A stretch of DNA of 64,000 nucleotides. It comes from Candidula unifasciata (lineage: Eukaryota > Mollusca > Gastropoda > Stylommatophora > Geomitridae). The stretch lies in the NCBI GenBank assembly GCA_905116865.2, contig CAJHNH020001151.1, positions 74,501 through 138,500 of the forward strand, written 5' to 3'. Position numbers and translations under genes: made by a program. Below, piece after piece: positions 34,766 to 43,787 of the stretch. The number at the start of each line of letters is the position of its first letter. Within the stretch, counting starts at the first letter, position 1. A model generated the notes under the pieces. That model was given only the letters and a program-made list of their open reading frames with translations, had not been told where the DNA came from and did not search any database.

Positions 34766-35339
34766 AGGACGGATTTATATTGTCCAGTCCGACATCAGTA
34801 CCAAGAAATGAATCATACTTGTATTGGTTCTTCTGATATATTTTACTCTCGTTAACTCTTTGTGACACATCTAGCTGATACATTAACCAACTCTGCCCCA
34901 ACTGTTACTTTAACTTCTTGTCTCATCGTGGTATTGTTCTGCCTTCTTCAGACTCAATGACAGTGATTAGACTATGTAACAATGATTTAGGATAGGCTGA
35001 GCTGAAGTGATACCTTATGGGACTGAACGAGTTAAAGCGAGAGGATTGACTTCATTGCCCCAGATTTTCTTCCACATGGTCACTATCTCCCTCAGCAGAC
35101 AGGGCTGTTTTAGCCAGGAGCCTAGTAAAAAGAATGGAACTTGGTTGCTGGAGGGACTATCCCCTGGGATCTTTGAAAAACTTGTACTGGCGAAGACAAC
35201 GACGAAATGTGTTTTCGATTTTGCTTAGTATTTTTATTTTTTACTTTCATGATAGAAGCAATAACTGCTTACTAAACAGACTTAATTAAGCAAAACGATC
35301 ATGCAGAAACCTTCTGCATCTTTGTTCTCCTTCTGTTTT

Positions 35340-35560
35340 ATATATCTTAATGAAGCATAGGCCCTCAACCAACCCACGACTAGCCTTTCTTTCATTTGCT
35401 ATCTAGTCGGCTCACTCTGTGTCAACTTCTTCTTGCTCGCTTCTGATTATGTTTGTACGTTGCGCATTCCTCTGTGCTTATGGTTTCCAGTGCAAAGGCT
35501 TTATATTAGCAGATATCCATAGTGTGTAGCCCATACCAGATAATATATGTAGATGGTGGC
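35340..35560 (-). mobile_element. LINE-C fragment (weak)
   Basis: GGCCCTCAACCAACCCACGA, TTTCATTTGCTATC, TGGTTTCCAGTGCAAAGGCT-TTATAT and AGTGTGTAGCCCATACCAG follow the LINE-C plus-strand listing at 20975-21180. Confidence 0.5.
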
Positions 35561-35564
35561 GGAG

Positions 35565-35790
35565 GAGGGGGTGATGGGGGGGGGGGGGGTGGGTCGCAGC
35601 CGACGACGTCCTGGACCTATCAAGGAGGTTATACAGATACAACAGTAATAGTCCAGAGGTAGACCACAACAGAATATGGATCGCTGAAGTATCAGAGACA
35701 CTGGAAAGGACTTTGTACGAAGCGCACAGAAAGACCAGTTTCGGAGATCTCATCTTGTCCTGACGCCGCGAGGCATTTCATAATGAAATT
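35565..35790 (+). mobile_element. G-run and unclassified retroelement C terminus
   Basis: After a G-run (35576-35590) one frame gives RSRRRPGPIKEV then, in another frame, RGRPQQNMDR-SIRDTGKDFVRSAQK. It is related to 23776-23900. Confidence 0.4.
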
Positions 35791-35867
35791 CATAATCTCT
35801 TCAGATCACTACTTATTACTGTCATCGTGAGGGCTTATTGACTGCGATAAGTGAACCATGTGTAAGA

Positions 35868-36030
35868 CAGTGGCATACAGTAGAGAGATTTACGTTGCCT
35901 GCATACAAGCGTTGAATGGGAGTGGGCCACTGGAAAAAGAAGGCCACCCAGAGAGATGGATGGAGGTTGGCGATATTTGCAGTAGTGAACCTCAAGGTGG
36001 TGGAGTGGTAGAGGAGGAAGGGAAGGATTA
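35868..36030 (+). mobile_element. LINE-D fragment
   Basis: GCCACTGGAAAAAGAAGGCC-ACCCAGAGAGATGGATGGAG, GATATTTGCAGTAGTGAACC and a GAGGAGGAAG end correspond to 45520-45620 (TCACCAACTGGAAAGAGAAG..., AATCTGCAACAATGAACC). Confidence 0.65.
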
Positions 36031-36124
36031 TGAGGAGAAGGTAAATCAAAGGATCCTTTTCGCATGAATACCAATGGGTCGTCCTTACTATCCCTAAACA
36101 TTTGCTAGTACCCATTGTTTGCTA

Positions 36125-36245
36125 ATTCGACATGGAAGCCAAGGTAAATTTTCGTCTCTTCTAAATCAGCCCACTCTGGATTCGAATCCATGACTTTCGA
36201 ACCGTAAACGAACGCCTAGCCACAATGCTACCGCGGTAACCTAGG
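36125..36245 (-). mobile_element. SINE-2 5' part
   Basis: The reverse complement reads GGTTACCGCGGTAGCATTGT-GGCTAGGCGTTCG, then AAAGTCATGGATTCGAATCC (a good B box), then CTTGGCTTCCATGTCG. Confidence 0.7.
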
Positions 36246-36631
36246 CGGTGTTATTCAGTGTAAATTAGGCAAGCAGACTTAAACGGTTAGGTATAAAGAC
36301 TGGTACTTTTATCAGCCTAGTTTACTCTGCTTTATCTGAAGAGCCAGTTGTCTCACGTCTAAACTCGAGGTAGCAGTTCCAGCCCTGCCTACTTCAGAAA
36401 ATTATCTGTTAGCCTGCATGACCACTTGACAAATACTTAACCCAGGCTGGCATCCATGAGCGCCGAAAGCCGGTACTCGGACTCCTTGTACACCTCTTCT
36501 TCCCTCCAATAATTCTAAGAGACTTCATGGTTCCAGCTTTGTGTGGACGTTTTCTGCTTAGCTTTTTTTTTTCGAGCTATTTTTTCCAGCTTTTATTCCC
36601 AGGTGTTACTTTTTCTATAGGGTGTTACTTG

Positions 36632-37285
36632 AGTCCCTCCAGCCACCATGATGTAGCAGCTAGACGGGTATCCGCGAAACCGACCATCGTGTGTTCAGAT
36701 GCTGACAGATCCGGACTTTTCCAAGTGACCTTGGCTCCCAGGTCGACCCAACCTTAAATGGTTATCAGGCATGTTTATGTTTATTCGACGGATCAACATC
36801 ATGTCACACGGGTGTAACCTACGAGTGCTTAGTTCTACTTCTAACTCAAGCCTGCATCTGAAGTATCTCACACAGTGCACGAACTGCGTTGCACCGGCGA
36901 GGATCCTCAAATACTTTGGGTAGATTTTAAACTCCAAATTTTGCCTGGGCAGCGCTGTTAGGCTACTCTTTTCGATAGCCAACTGCCAGGGGATTTTTTT
37001 TACATGCGTAAGAACACACGCGGGCGTCCGATCTTACTACCCAGAGACCAGGGGCAATTACTAGAAGTTTACGTAAAAACATCACAGCCTTCACCGCGGC
37101 TTGAACCCGGAACCTCCAGCACTCGAGGCGGACACTTCCTTTAGACCACACAGCACCCTTACCAGGCAGAGGTCAAGGGAGTAGAGGCGGCCCGTGTGAT
37201 GTTGTCTACATCCCCCACCGAGTGTCATATCTAGCCCTAATTGCCCAATGCACCCACAGCCGTGGAAAAAAGGTCGTTTACCTCA
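36632..37285 (+). mobile_element. SINE-2 split by a SINE-3 insertion
   Basis: The left half (36632-36768) runs from CAGCCACCATGATGTAGCAG to CCCAGGTCGACCCAACCTTA and TATCAGGCA. The right half (37155-37285) resumes at TACCAGGCA with GAGTAGAGGCGGCCCGTGTG, ATGTTGTCTACATCCCCCAC and the 3' GTCGTTTACCTCAC. TATCAGGCA/TACCAGGCA is the duplicated target of the insertion. Confidence 0.85.
36769..37153 (-). mobile_element. SINE-3 inserted in SINE-2
   Basis: On the minus strand it starts GTGTGGTCTAAAGGAAGTGT-CCGCCTCGAGTGCTGGAGG with GGTTCCGGGTTCAAGCC as B box. It proceeds through CCCTGGTCTCTGGGTAGTAA, AACAGCGCTGCCCAGGCAAA and TTTGGAGTTTAAAATCTACC, to the 3' end ATGATGTTGATCCGTCGAAT. It is nearly full length. 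Confidence 0.88.
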
Positions 37286-37578
37286 CATTAGTCTCCTCCA
37301 CAGTCAAAGTTTTTGAATAATTGCCTACTGCATCATGAGAGGTCATGAGAGTTCATGAGAGGATGAGAGTTGTGTAGTATGAAATATTCAGTCACCGTGT
37401 AGGGACTTACGGAAGACGCTATATATAAAAAATATTTATTGTATAAAAATTAGTTTTATGATTGCTCACTTAAACAAGGCTAAAGCTGGTTGAGATAAGA
37501 CAATTATATAAACAAGAGGGGGAACCAATGAGGGTGTAGACACATTACATACAATAAACAAACAGATACTGCATTTGT

Positions 37579-37850
37579 CGGGAGTCGCTGTGGCGGAGCG
37601 GCTAGACGCTCGCCGCGGTTCGGAAGGTCGTTGATTAGCTCCCTGGCGGAGCCGGACTATTTTCAAAAATGACCTTGGCTCCCAGGTCGACCTAGCCTTT
37701 AGTGGGTACCGGGTGCAGTCCCGGGAAGTAAAGGCGACCGGCGTGATGCTGACCACATCACCTATCTTGTGCCGATTGATCTATAAAAATATAGGTCCTG
37801 CCATATATGTCCTATATGCCTAAAAGGTGGGGAAAAGAGTCCCCTACTTT
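37579..37850 (+). mobile_element. SINE-2, full length
   Basis: GGGAGTCGCTGTGGCGGAGC-GGCTAGACGCTCGCCGCGGT, ACCTTGGCTCCCAGGTCGAC, CCGGGAAGTAAAGGCGACCG, a self-complementary AATATAGGTCCTGCCATATA and GCCTAAAAGGTGGGG are all present. It is a good reference copy, although the B box is damaged. Confidence 0.88.
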
Positions 37851-37854
37851 ATAC

Positions 37855-38105
37855 AGCTCGAAAGCTGAAATATTTTGGTCATTTCAAGCGCCACGACGGA
37901 TTGGAAAACATTATAGCAGAAGGCATGGTACCGGGAAGGAGGGGCACGGGCCGACCGACACGAAGATGGGTACAGGATATAAGTGGCTCCTTGAGTATGA
38001 AAGTACATGAGGCGGGAGAGCTGGCAAGAGACCGAGTTTCTTACAGGCAGAATGTAATGAGAGCGACCTTCTGCAAAAGACCTGCTACATGATGATGATG
38101 ATGAC
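37855..38105 (+). mobile_element. LINE-B 3' end
   Basis: Frames give SKAEIFW.FQAPRRIGK / ENIIAEGMVPGRRGTGRPTR-RWVQDISGSLSMKVHEAGEL-ARDRVSYRQNVMRATFCKRP-AT*, then GATGATGATGATGAC. The RGxGRPTRRW and GELARDR motifs are those of LINE ORF C termini. The open part spans 37901-38092. It is truncated 5' and abuts the SINE-2 3' end. Confidence 0.85.
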
Positions 38106-38524
38106 TTTACATAGCAAGAAGTAGAAAGATAAAAGGACACACTATACAGCATAACAATCTAAAGCTCTAGTTACTGTACCAGGAGTGGAACCTGTCAATT
38201 CCAGAGCGTTTGTGTGCCTCGCTGTGGAAAGGCAGCTGAGGCGCCCCCCCTCCCTCCTGCAATGTTTTCTTAGTCTCTGCGCCCCTGCTGCGACTGACAG
38301 GTAAACATCATGTGCGCTGATATTTACCCGCCCATATACTCGTTAATTAAGGATTATCATCGGCATTTACAGTCTCATATTGCATCGTTGTACTTACAGC
38401 TAGCTACTTTTTGGTTACTTACGTTGGCGGTAAGTCCGGTAAGTACTGCTAATCTTAGAACAAAATATGTAATTGTTATTGAAAGCTCACGCTACCAGGT
38501 GAGTACATATAAACGTAGATAAAG

Positions 38525-38825
38525 GTAAAGGTAAAGTCGGGATATGTGAACCAGCGTCATTTCACACGGTTATAAACCATAAGTTCTCTGTAAGGACAGC
38601 TGATAAGAAACTCTCCGTTTGTGTCGCCGTCCGCAGGCAACTCCGTAGCTACAGCGATGTTCCTCCATTTACCCCAGAGTATTAACTATTAACTCTGGTA
38701 CCCATTTCGTAGAGGCTGGATGAGCCTCGGGAACCGTCCGGTTTTGAACAACGGCCGTAGACTGCAGTTATGTTGCAGCTGGATTTGAAAGCGAGTTTCA
38801 TATTGACTGCGCTAACGCGGCCCCT
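38525..38825 (-). mobile_element. SINE-4, tRNA-like head on the minus strand
   Basis: The reverse complement opens GGGGCCGCGTTAGCGCAGTC (A-box-like), then TTTCAAATCCAGCTGCAACA (B-box-like). It continues through GGGGTAAATGGAGGAACATC and TATCAGCTGTCCTTACAGAG to TCCCGACTTTACCTTTACC. A second copy is at 56150-56380. Confidence 0.75.
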
Positions 38826-39027
38826 TAAATAAACTTAGATCTGAATACGCAACTGAATAACAACGTTTTCTACTCAGTGACTACTGCCAAATCTAGAACA
38901 AAATATGTAACTATGCTACCCTGCCAGTACGGCTACACTTAGAACTGAATGTACCTTTGACTGGAAACGTATGTTACTTGGCGAATACAGCTTAACTTAG
39001 AACGCAATATGTATAACAATCTGTCCT

Positions 39028-39110
39028 ATTGCCGTCTGTGGCATAGGTGTTAGGAATGCGCTTCATAATTCTAAAATACTTTGGTTGATTCAACTGCTGA
39101 CGATTTGGCG
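39028..39110 (+). mobile_element. SINE-1 5' fragment (weak)
   Basis: TTGCCGTCTGTGGCATAGGT-GTTAGGAATGCGCTTCATAA matches the SINE-1 head. The remainder diverges. Confidence 0.5.
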
Positions 39111-39519
39111 GCACAGCGCATGAAGTTAATTTCCAAAGGGGAATGGCGCGCCGTTTCGTTAGGGGCAATGCTAAACTATATTATATTTTTTGCGCCGTCT
39201 CCACAAAAAAGGTTGGCCACAATGTACCACTGTTGTCTTTGGGAATTTTACACAGTGAGACCCAATCTCTTCTACGGTGTGACTCTCGTACCATTTTTTG
39301 AAAAACACGAAAGAGATTTGATTTTTGTTTAATAACTTGGCATGTTGGGAAAGAATTGTAGAAATGGAGGATAATGAAATTGAAAGCGGCATTCGATGAC
39401 CGCAAAGCCACGAAGCGTCACTACTAATGGCAAACTGACTTTCACCTTTCCGACATTCCTGATGATAGTGTTGTACTGCGCTACGAGGAGTCAGTTTTAA
39501 AAAGGACAGGAAATTATCA

Positions 39520-39990
39520 GAAAGAGATAAAAAAGGAGGTAAGAAAAAAACCAAATAGTTTATGTCAGCTTTACAAAATCAATTACAATTACCAAACTTT
39601 GTAGCGATTAGCCTTTATCAACAAACAAAGACAACACAGTACACACACACACAAAAAAAAAAATACACACCAACTATGAAAGGACTACATTTGACTATTA
39701 TGTACTATAGCTCGTTCAACAACTCATAGAGACATTTGCAAGCCATTTCCTCCAAAACTGCCTGTTAGATCGCAACGATTTTTTGCACACAGCCCTAGAA
39801 TATCCATGACGTGATAAAAATATTTTTTTTTCAGTTAAGTTTATGAGTTGTTGAACGAACTATAAATAAATAAATAAATGATACTGATCTGGGTCCTTGG
39901 TGAAGACTTCGAGAGGAAAAAGTGGATAGGTCCTGACCTATATATCGCCAGAGCGTGTAGGTCATGGTCAGTATACGCGGGTAGAGGGAG
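39520..39990 (-). mobile_element. Penelope-like terminal segment (tentative), copy 2
   Basis: It aligns with 10845-11145. Shared plus-strand blocks are TTTATGTCAGCTTTACAAAA, GCGATTAGCCTT.ATCA, GACAACACAGTACACACAC and CTATATATCGCC. The CTGATGA-like motif has become TTGATAA, more decayed than copy 1. A 159-bp inverted-repeat MITE is nested at 39706-39864. Confidence 0.45.
39706..39864. mobile_element. mariner-like MITE nested in the Penelope-like segment
   Basis: The ends TATAGCTCGTTCAACAACTC-ATA and, inverted, TATAGTTCGTTCAACAACTC-ATA match with one difference. The TA dinucleotides at the edges fit the TA duplication of Tc1/mariner transposases. The homologous segment at 10845-11145 lacks it. 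No transposase is present. Confidence 0.85.
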
Positions 39991-40054
39991 GAGTTGACGC
40001 CAGTAATACTGAAAGATGGAGGCATGGTTCTCACAGCTTTTAGCAATGGTGACA

Positions 40055-40285
40055 GGTCGGCTCTGTGGCTAAGTCGATGCGAACGCTTCGTAATGCCAGG
40101 GCGCTGGGTTCGATCCCAGCTGGGGGCCATGCGGCTTGCGTTGGTTTCGACAGTGGTACCAGGGGGCCGACCGTTCAGCGAGCAATGTCAAACTACTGGA
40201 CGTAAATTTGCCTAGAGAACCCACACAACAGCCAGGGGCTGCTGGGGTTGGTTCTGCAACGTCATGTAAAGGATACGCAACTAAC
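40055..40285 (+). mobile_element. SINE-1, full length reference copy
   Basis: The tRNA-like head GTCGGCTCTGTGGCTAAGTC has an intact T-arm (GCTGGGTTCGATCCCAGC). The family body is TTGGTTTCGACAGTGGTACC, GGCCGACCGTTCAGCGAGCA and CTGGACGTAAATTTGCCTAG. The 3' domain is CTGCTGGGGTTGGTTCTGCA-ACGTCATGTAAAGGATACGC. It meets a minus-strand LINE-Z 3' end at 40289. Confidence 0.92.
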
Positions 40286-40288
40286 CTT

Positions 40289-40548
40289 GAGTGTGACAGC
40301 AAGACCCGCCCGCGTTAAGAAAAGTCTTCCACAGTTATAGCATGAGATTTAAGGACCGATGTTGTCAACATTTGTGTATAATCTGTTTTTTCTCTGACTG
40401 TCAGCCCCTATCCTTTCTGCAATCATTTCGTCCTTTATTCTTAATCCCTTCCTGATGTGCCCCCTTGACACCACACGGTCTATGACATTTTGTTCCTTCG
40501 AGCCCACCTCAGTACCTTTATCATTCATGTACCGTTTGCACTCATCAG
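40289..40548 (-). mobile_element. LINE-Z 3' end, degenerate
   Basis: The minus strand carries GAGTGCAAACGGTACATGAA-TGATAAAGGTACTGAGGTG (CKRYMNDKGTEV), then ERIGADSQRKNRLYTNVDNI and the decayed finger (CYNCGRLFL equivalent) before GCGGGTCTTGCTGTCACACTC. It matches the coding end of 8390-8935 and 63545-63905. Confidence 0.75.
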
Positions 40549-40640
40549 TGGCAAACTGCTACCTAGTAAAACCGCAGATCAGTCAGAAAACGCCGGGGTT
40601 GGTTCTACTATGTCATTTAAAGGATACTTCGTTTTTTTCT
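40540..40640 (+). mobile_element. SINE-1 3' fragment
   Basis: TCAGTGGCAAACTGCTACCT-AGTAAAACCGCAG and CGCCGGGGTTGGTTCTACTA-TGTCATTTAAAGGATAC match the SINE-1 3' domain. Confidence 0.7.
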
Positions 40641-40644
40641 AGTG

Positions 40645-40890
40645 CACTGGCTCTAAACTCTAAACAGAACTTTCTGGTTGTTCGTTCACTTTTGGACTTT
40701 GTCGTATTTCTGTACTTGTTTCCGTGCACATCCATTTTACCGAACAAGCTTTTTTGTATGCAGACTGTTGTTTTCCAAAATGATGCACTACTTTATTTAT
40801 TAGCGCATATTCCGAACAAACTTTTTTGTATGCAGACTGTTGTTTTCCAAAATGGATGCACTACTTTATTTATTAGCGCATATTCTTATA
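40645..40890 (-). mobile_element. Fam-7 copy with a 72-bp tandem duplication
   Basis: GCTCTAAACTCTAAACAGAA-CTTTCTGGTTGTTCGTTCAC matches the plus-strand listing of the minus Fam-7 copy at 51205-51260. A 72/73-bp block beginning CCGAACAA and containing GTATGCAGACTGTTGTTTTC is then repeated directly (about 40739-40810 and 40811-40883) with very few differences. Confidence 0.7.
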
Positions 40891-40895
40891 ATTAT

Positions 40896-41025
40896 TGTAT
40901 GCTCCATGATCGACTAAGGCTAAAATCGGTACCAAGATATGGCCTGGTAAGTAAAGTGGCTGACGTGTTTTGACCACTTAACCCGTCGAGTACCGGTTTG
41001 TCTATAAAATATGACTCTAGACAAA
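40896..41025 (+). mobile_element. SINE-2 3' half
   Basis: AAAATCGGTACCAAGATATG, GTAAGTAAAGTGGCTGACGT and GAGTACCGGTTTGTCTATAA-AATATGACTCTAG follow the SINE-2 body and 3' order. Confidence 0.65.
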
Positions 41026-41357
41026 ATAAATACACATGTCACGGAACAAGTTTTTTGTGTGTCTACTTTGTCTATCGCTCCCAATGAATGCATTTTCTTA
41101 ACCTGCAGGAAAGAAAACTACATGCCCTAAATATAATATTTACGACAGTTACATTTTCCGCAGAGTATAGATAACAGTAGTGTAGTTTATGCATATATTA
41201 TAAAATATACATCTCAACAAACATTTCGTTCACCAAAGGAAGAGTATTTCACGGATTTATGCCATCAGAGAAGCTGACCAAGGTAACTACAGTTGTGATA
41301 CATAACGGATCGGAATATTCTGACAATTTGTGAATCGCTGAAGGAAAGCTGACCACA

Positions 41358-41568
41358 ATGACAGTAACAACTGCAAACGCAACTGTGTCCAGCAGATCAG
41401 ACAGGTTGTCCGTGAGTCCCGGTCGTGGTCGCAGATCTGTGCACGATGAAGACGAGGAGATCCTGGAGATTACTGAGAAGCATGGAGCCCTGTACAACGC
41501 CATCCCCTGCATGCCTCTACCTGTGGCCATCCTCTTCTGTATTTTCAACATAGTCGTGCCTGGTTTAG
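41358..41568 (+). CDS. stum: First coding exon of a Stum/SPEC3-type membrane protein (partial gene)
   Basis: A 70-codon exon begins at an ATG with A at -3 and runs to a consensus splice donor (TTTAG|GTAAGT at 41568/41569), splitting a Gly codon (phase 1). The N-terminal 45 residues are polar (MTVTTANATVSSRSDRLSVS, RGRRS, DEDEEILEITEKHG). They are followed by ALYNAIPCMPLPVAILFCIF-NIVVPGL(G), a hydrophobic segment. The IPCMPLPVA...N..VPGLG signature is the conserved start of the SPEC3/Stum domain. Drosophila Stum is needed for mechanical transduction in some proprioceptive neurons, and family members are small multi-pass membrane proteins. The remaining domain (GTF... onward) must lie in later exons that I cannot find, so the intron exceeds much of the rest of the window or contains undetected short exons. 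Codon use is unlike the surrounding repeats. The open frame past the donor is intronic. Confidence 0.82.
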
Positions 41569-42190
41569 GTAAGTTCAGTGTTGCAAACCTCTTTCTGTCT
41601 TTCCAGTCCATACTGTTCTATCGTTAAACAAACGTTAGTCTCTCCAAACAACGGCATTGCGAGAAACCTCCGTAAGCCTGTGGCATGGTAACGTGGCTCA
41701 AGACTTTGTCTTCTCGGCACCTCTCAATGTCTCTCTGCCTCCTGCTTTTTTCCTGCGTGATGCCCGGCTGCGTCTTCTCGACGTCTTTGTGAAAAGTTCC
41801 TAGAATTCACCTTAAAAACGCATTGCATGTGTATTTAGAGGTCGCGCGTGCGCGCACATACACACACAGGCACACACATAAACGCGTTCACAGAAACTAC
41901 ACTTTGCTAAATTAATTTCTCAAAAATTCCTTCTGGCAAAACCAGCTCTTGCGCAACTTAAGATAATTAATACACTAGCCTTCAATAAAGCAGAAATCTC
42001 ACTGATAATTAAAAACCCTGCTGGGGAGACATCTTTGAAGGTAGACAAGCAAGATATATACAGCTGTACAAGTGGGAGTTATAACACGAAGAGATTGATG
42101 ATCGACAGTAGTAATGTTTAGTATCGACTAGAACCTAGGTTGTTGCCAATCCATAGCAACGAAACGTTATCGTGAAGGTGGGTCCCAGGT
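41569..42190. other. Proximal intron sequence, no other feature
   Basis: This follows the Stum splice donor. A short CA-rich stretch lies near 41857-41880. No coding signal is supported. Confidence 0.5.
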
Positions 42191-42194
42191 GTTT

Positions 42195-42197
<3 letters not shown>

Positions 42198-42269
<72 letters not shown>
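42198..42269. repeat. CA dinucleotide microsatellite
   Basis: About 70 bp of (CA)n, then CCCACC repeats. Confidence 0.97.
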
Positions 42270-42270
<1 letters not shown>

Positions 42271-42476
42271 CCCACCCACCCACAGAACTGATGTACCCAC
42301 ATCCACGTAAACAGGTAACTCTCATAGTATTTAGAGCATTGTTCCTTGCAGCTGAAGTGTCTATTCACCTGTACGCGTAAAAATCAGAACTTTTATGCCA
42401 GTAAAAAAGGTGCGGGTACGCACAAAAAAAAATGTCTGAAAAAAAGGTACCCGTATTCACTACAACGTGTCTATTA

Positions 42477-42786
42477 CAGTGGTACTTAGATTTTAACTCA
42501 CTCCAAAGAAAGAAAATCCTGGAGTATCCGGGAAAGTCCAATATTGTAGGGGTGTTATGGGTTGGGGATAGGGTTAGGGTTAGTCGGTGTCTGTGTGGTG
42601 GTCTGGGCTGACAAAAGATCAGTTTCATTTTCGTGGAGGGGCATGCAGGCGTTGTCTTTCTATTGTCCCACCAGATTATAGCTTCAGTATTCATTTATCT
42701 CATGACACCCGTGGAATACTGGGCTTTCCCGGGAACTTCCAGATTTCCTTTGTTTGCCGTGAATTAAATTTAAAATACCATTACAG
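42477..42786. mobile_element. Inverted-repeat element, about 310 bp, class uncertain
   Basis: The left arm (42477-42559) and the reverse complement of the right arm (42701-42786) align over about 85 bp with roughly three quarters identity. They share GG.A.TCTGG..AGT.TCCGGGAAAG, CC.A.TATT and GGGTGT.ATG. TA lies outside each end (TTA|CAGTGG...ATTACAG|TA), which would fit a Tc1/mariner-like origin. The interior has GGGTTA repeats and no gene. Confidence 0.65.
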
Positions 42787-42929
42787 TAAGGCTTAAAAAT
42801 GATACGTACAATTAGGCTCTAGTAGGACGTTTCGCCTAAAAAAAACCTGGCAGTACAAAATATGTTGTGACTAAACCACTCGTTTTAAGACACAGGGCTT
42901 ATATCTAATTATCATTACTGTATGCAGCT

Positions 42930-43280
42930 TGTACATACTGGGGGATTTTAATGGAAGAATTGCAGAGCACAGGATGCCATGGAGGAGATACCTGGGACCT
43001 TTCAGCGATACAACAACTAAATGTAAATGTAACGGTGAACAACTGTTCAATCTATGTGCAGATCAGGACTTGATTATCAGTAACAACCTTTATCAACATG
43101 GACAAAGTCAGATATTATCAATGTACAGATGGAACAACCTAAATCAGGCATCACATATTGATTATATATTCAAAAGAAGGAGGGAGTGATGGAAAATATA
43201 TTAATCTAAGGCCATCCCAAATGCACTAATAGATTCCGACCATAGACCAGTGGTACTTTTGCTTCATAAACCAGCGTCAA
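42930..43280 (+). mobile_element. LINE endonuclease domain fragment
   Basis: The plus strand reads LYILGDFNGRIAEHRMPWRR-YLGPFSDTTTKCKCNGEQLF-NLCADQDLIISNNLYQHGQS, then ASHIDYIFKRRRE*, a shift, and SDHRPVVLL. GDFN (metal-binding Asp and Asn), the IDYI strand and SDHRPV (catalytic Asp-His) are the C-terminal motifs of AP-type endonucleases of non-LTR retrotransposons. The N-terminal endonuclease half and the RT are missing. One stop lies between the last two motifs. Confidence 0.85.
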
Positions 43281-43299
43281 CACTCGCTAGAATCAACTC

Positions 43300-43610
43300 A
43301 GCAAGCTCCCCGTCTGGGTTCCAGGGCCCTATTATAGGGAAAACAAGAATAGACCCACTGCCTACCCAAAAGCATGTCGTAAGAGTCTACTAATTGGGAG
43401 CTTCCATCGAAGTCGGAGTGCATCTGCCTGAGAGGCAAGGAACCAGCAGTCTGCACACAAATGAGTCAGATCTGTAAAACGGATGCACACGCAACACTCA
43501 GGTTTTGGAACAGGGCTGCTGTCCAGAAGTGGACGTACAACCAGAACTTTCCTCCAGAGTTTACAGCTGGTGACCGCGAAGAAGAAGAGAAGAACTCAGC
43601 AAGCATAGGT
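43300..43610 (+). mobile_element. Fam-7 dispersed repeat, good copy
   Basis: CAGGGCCCTATTATAGGGAA-AACAAGAATAGACCCACTGC, GCATGTCGTAAGAGTCTACT, AAGTCGGAGTGCATCTGCCT-GAGAGGCAAGGAACCAGC, AGTCAGATCTGTAAAACGGA and GAGTTTACAGCTGGTGACCG, ending GAAGAAGAAGAGAAGAA. It has no coding frame. Confidence 0.8.
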
Positions 43611-43690
43611 AATAAATATTGTGAAATTAAAAGGTAAAGAGGTTGCGGAGGAAAAAGAACAGTTAGAATCGCCTTTAACACCCTTACAAA

Positions 43691-43693
<3 letters not shown>

Positions 43694-43747
<54 letters not shown>
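43694..43747. repeat. CA dinucleotide microsatellite
   Basis: About 53 bp of (CA)n. Confidence 0.97.
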
Positions 43748-43749
<2 letters not shown>

Positions 43750-43787
43750 CACAGAAGATGAGTGGCAGTCTTTTAAAACCTACATCA

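Noticed and set aside
40055..40130. Functional tRNA gene (and similar heads in SINE-1, SINE-2 and SINE-3 copies)
   Set aside because: The B box and T-arm are good, but the acceptor stem does not close and each head continues into a conserved SINE body.
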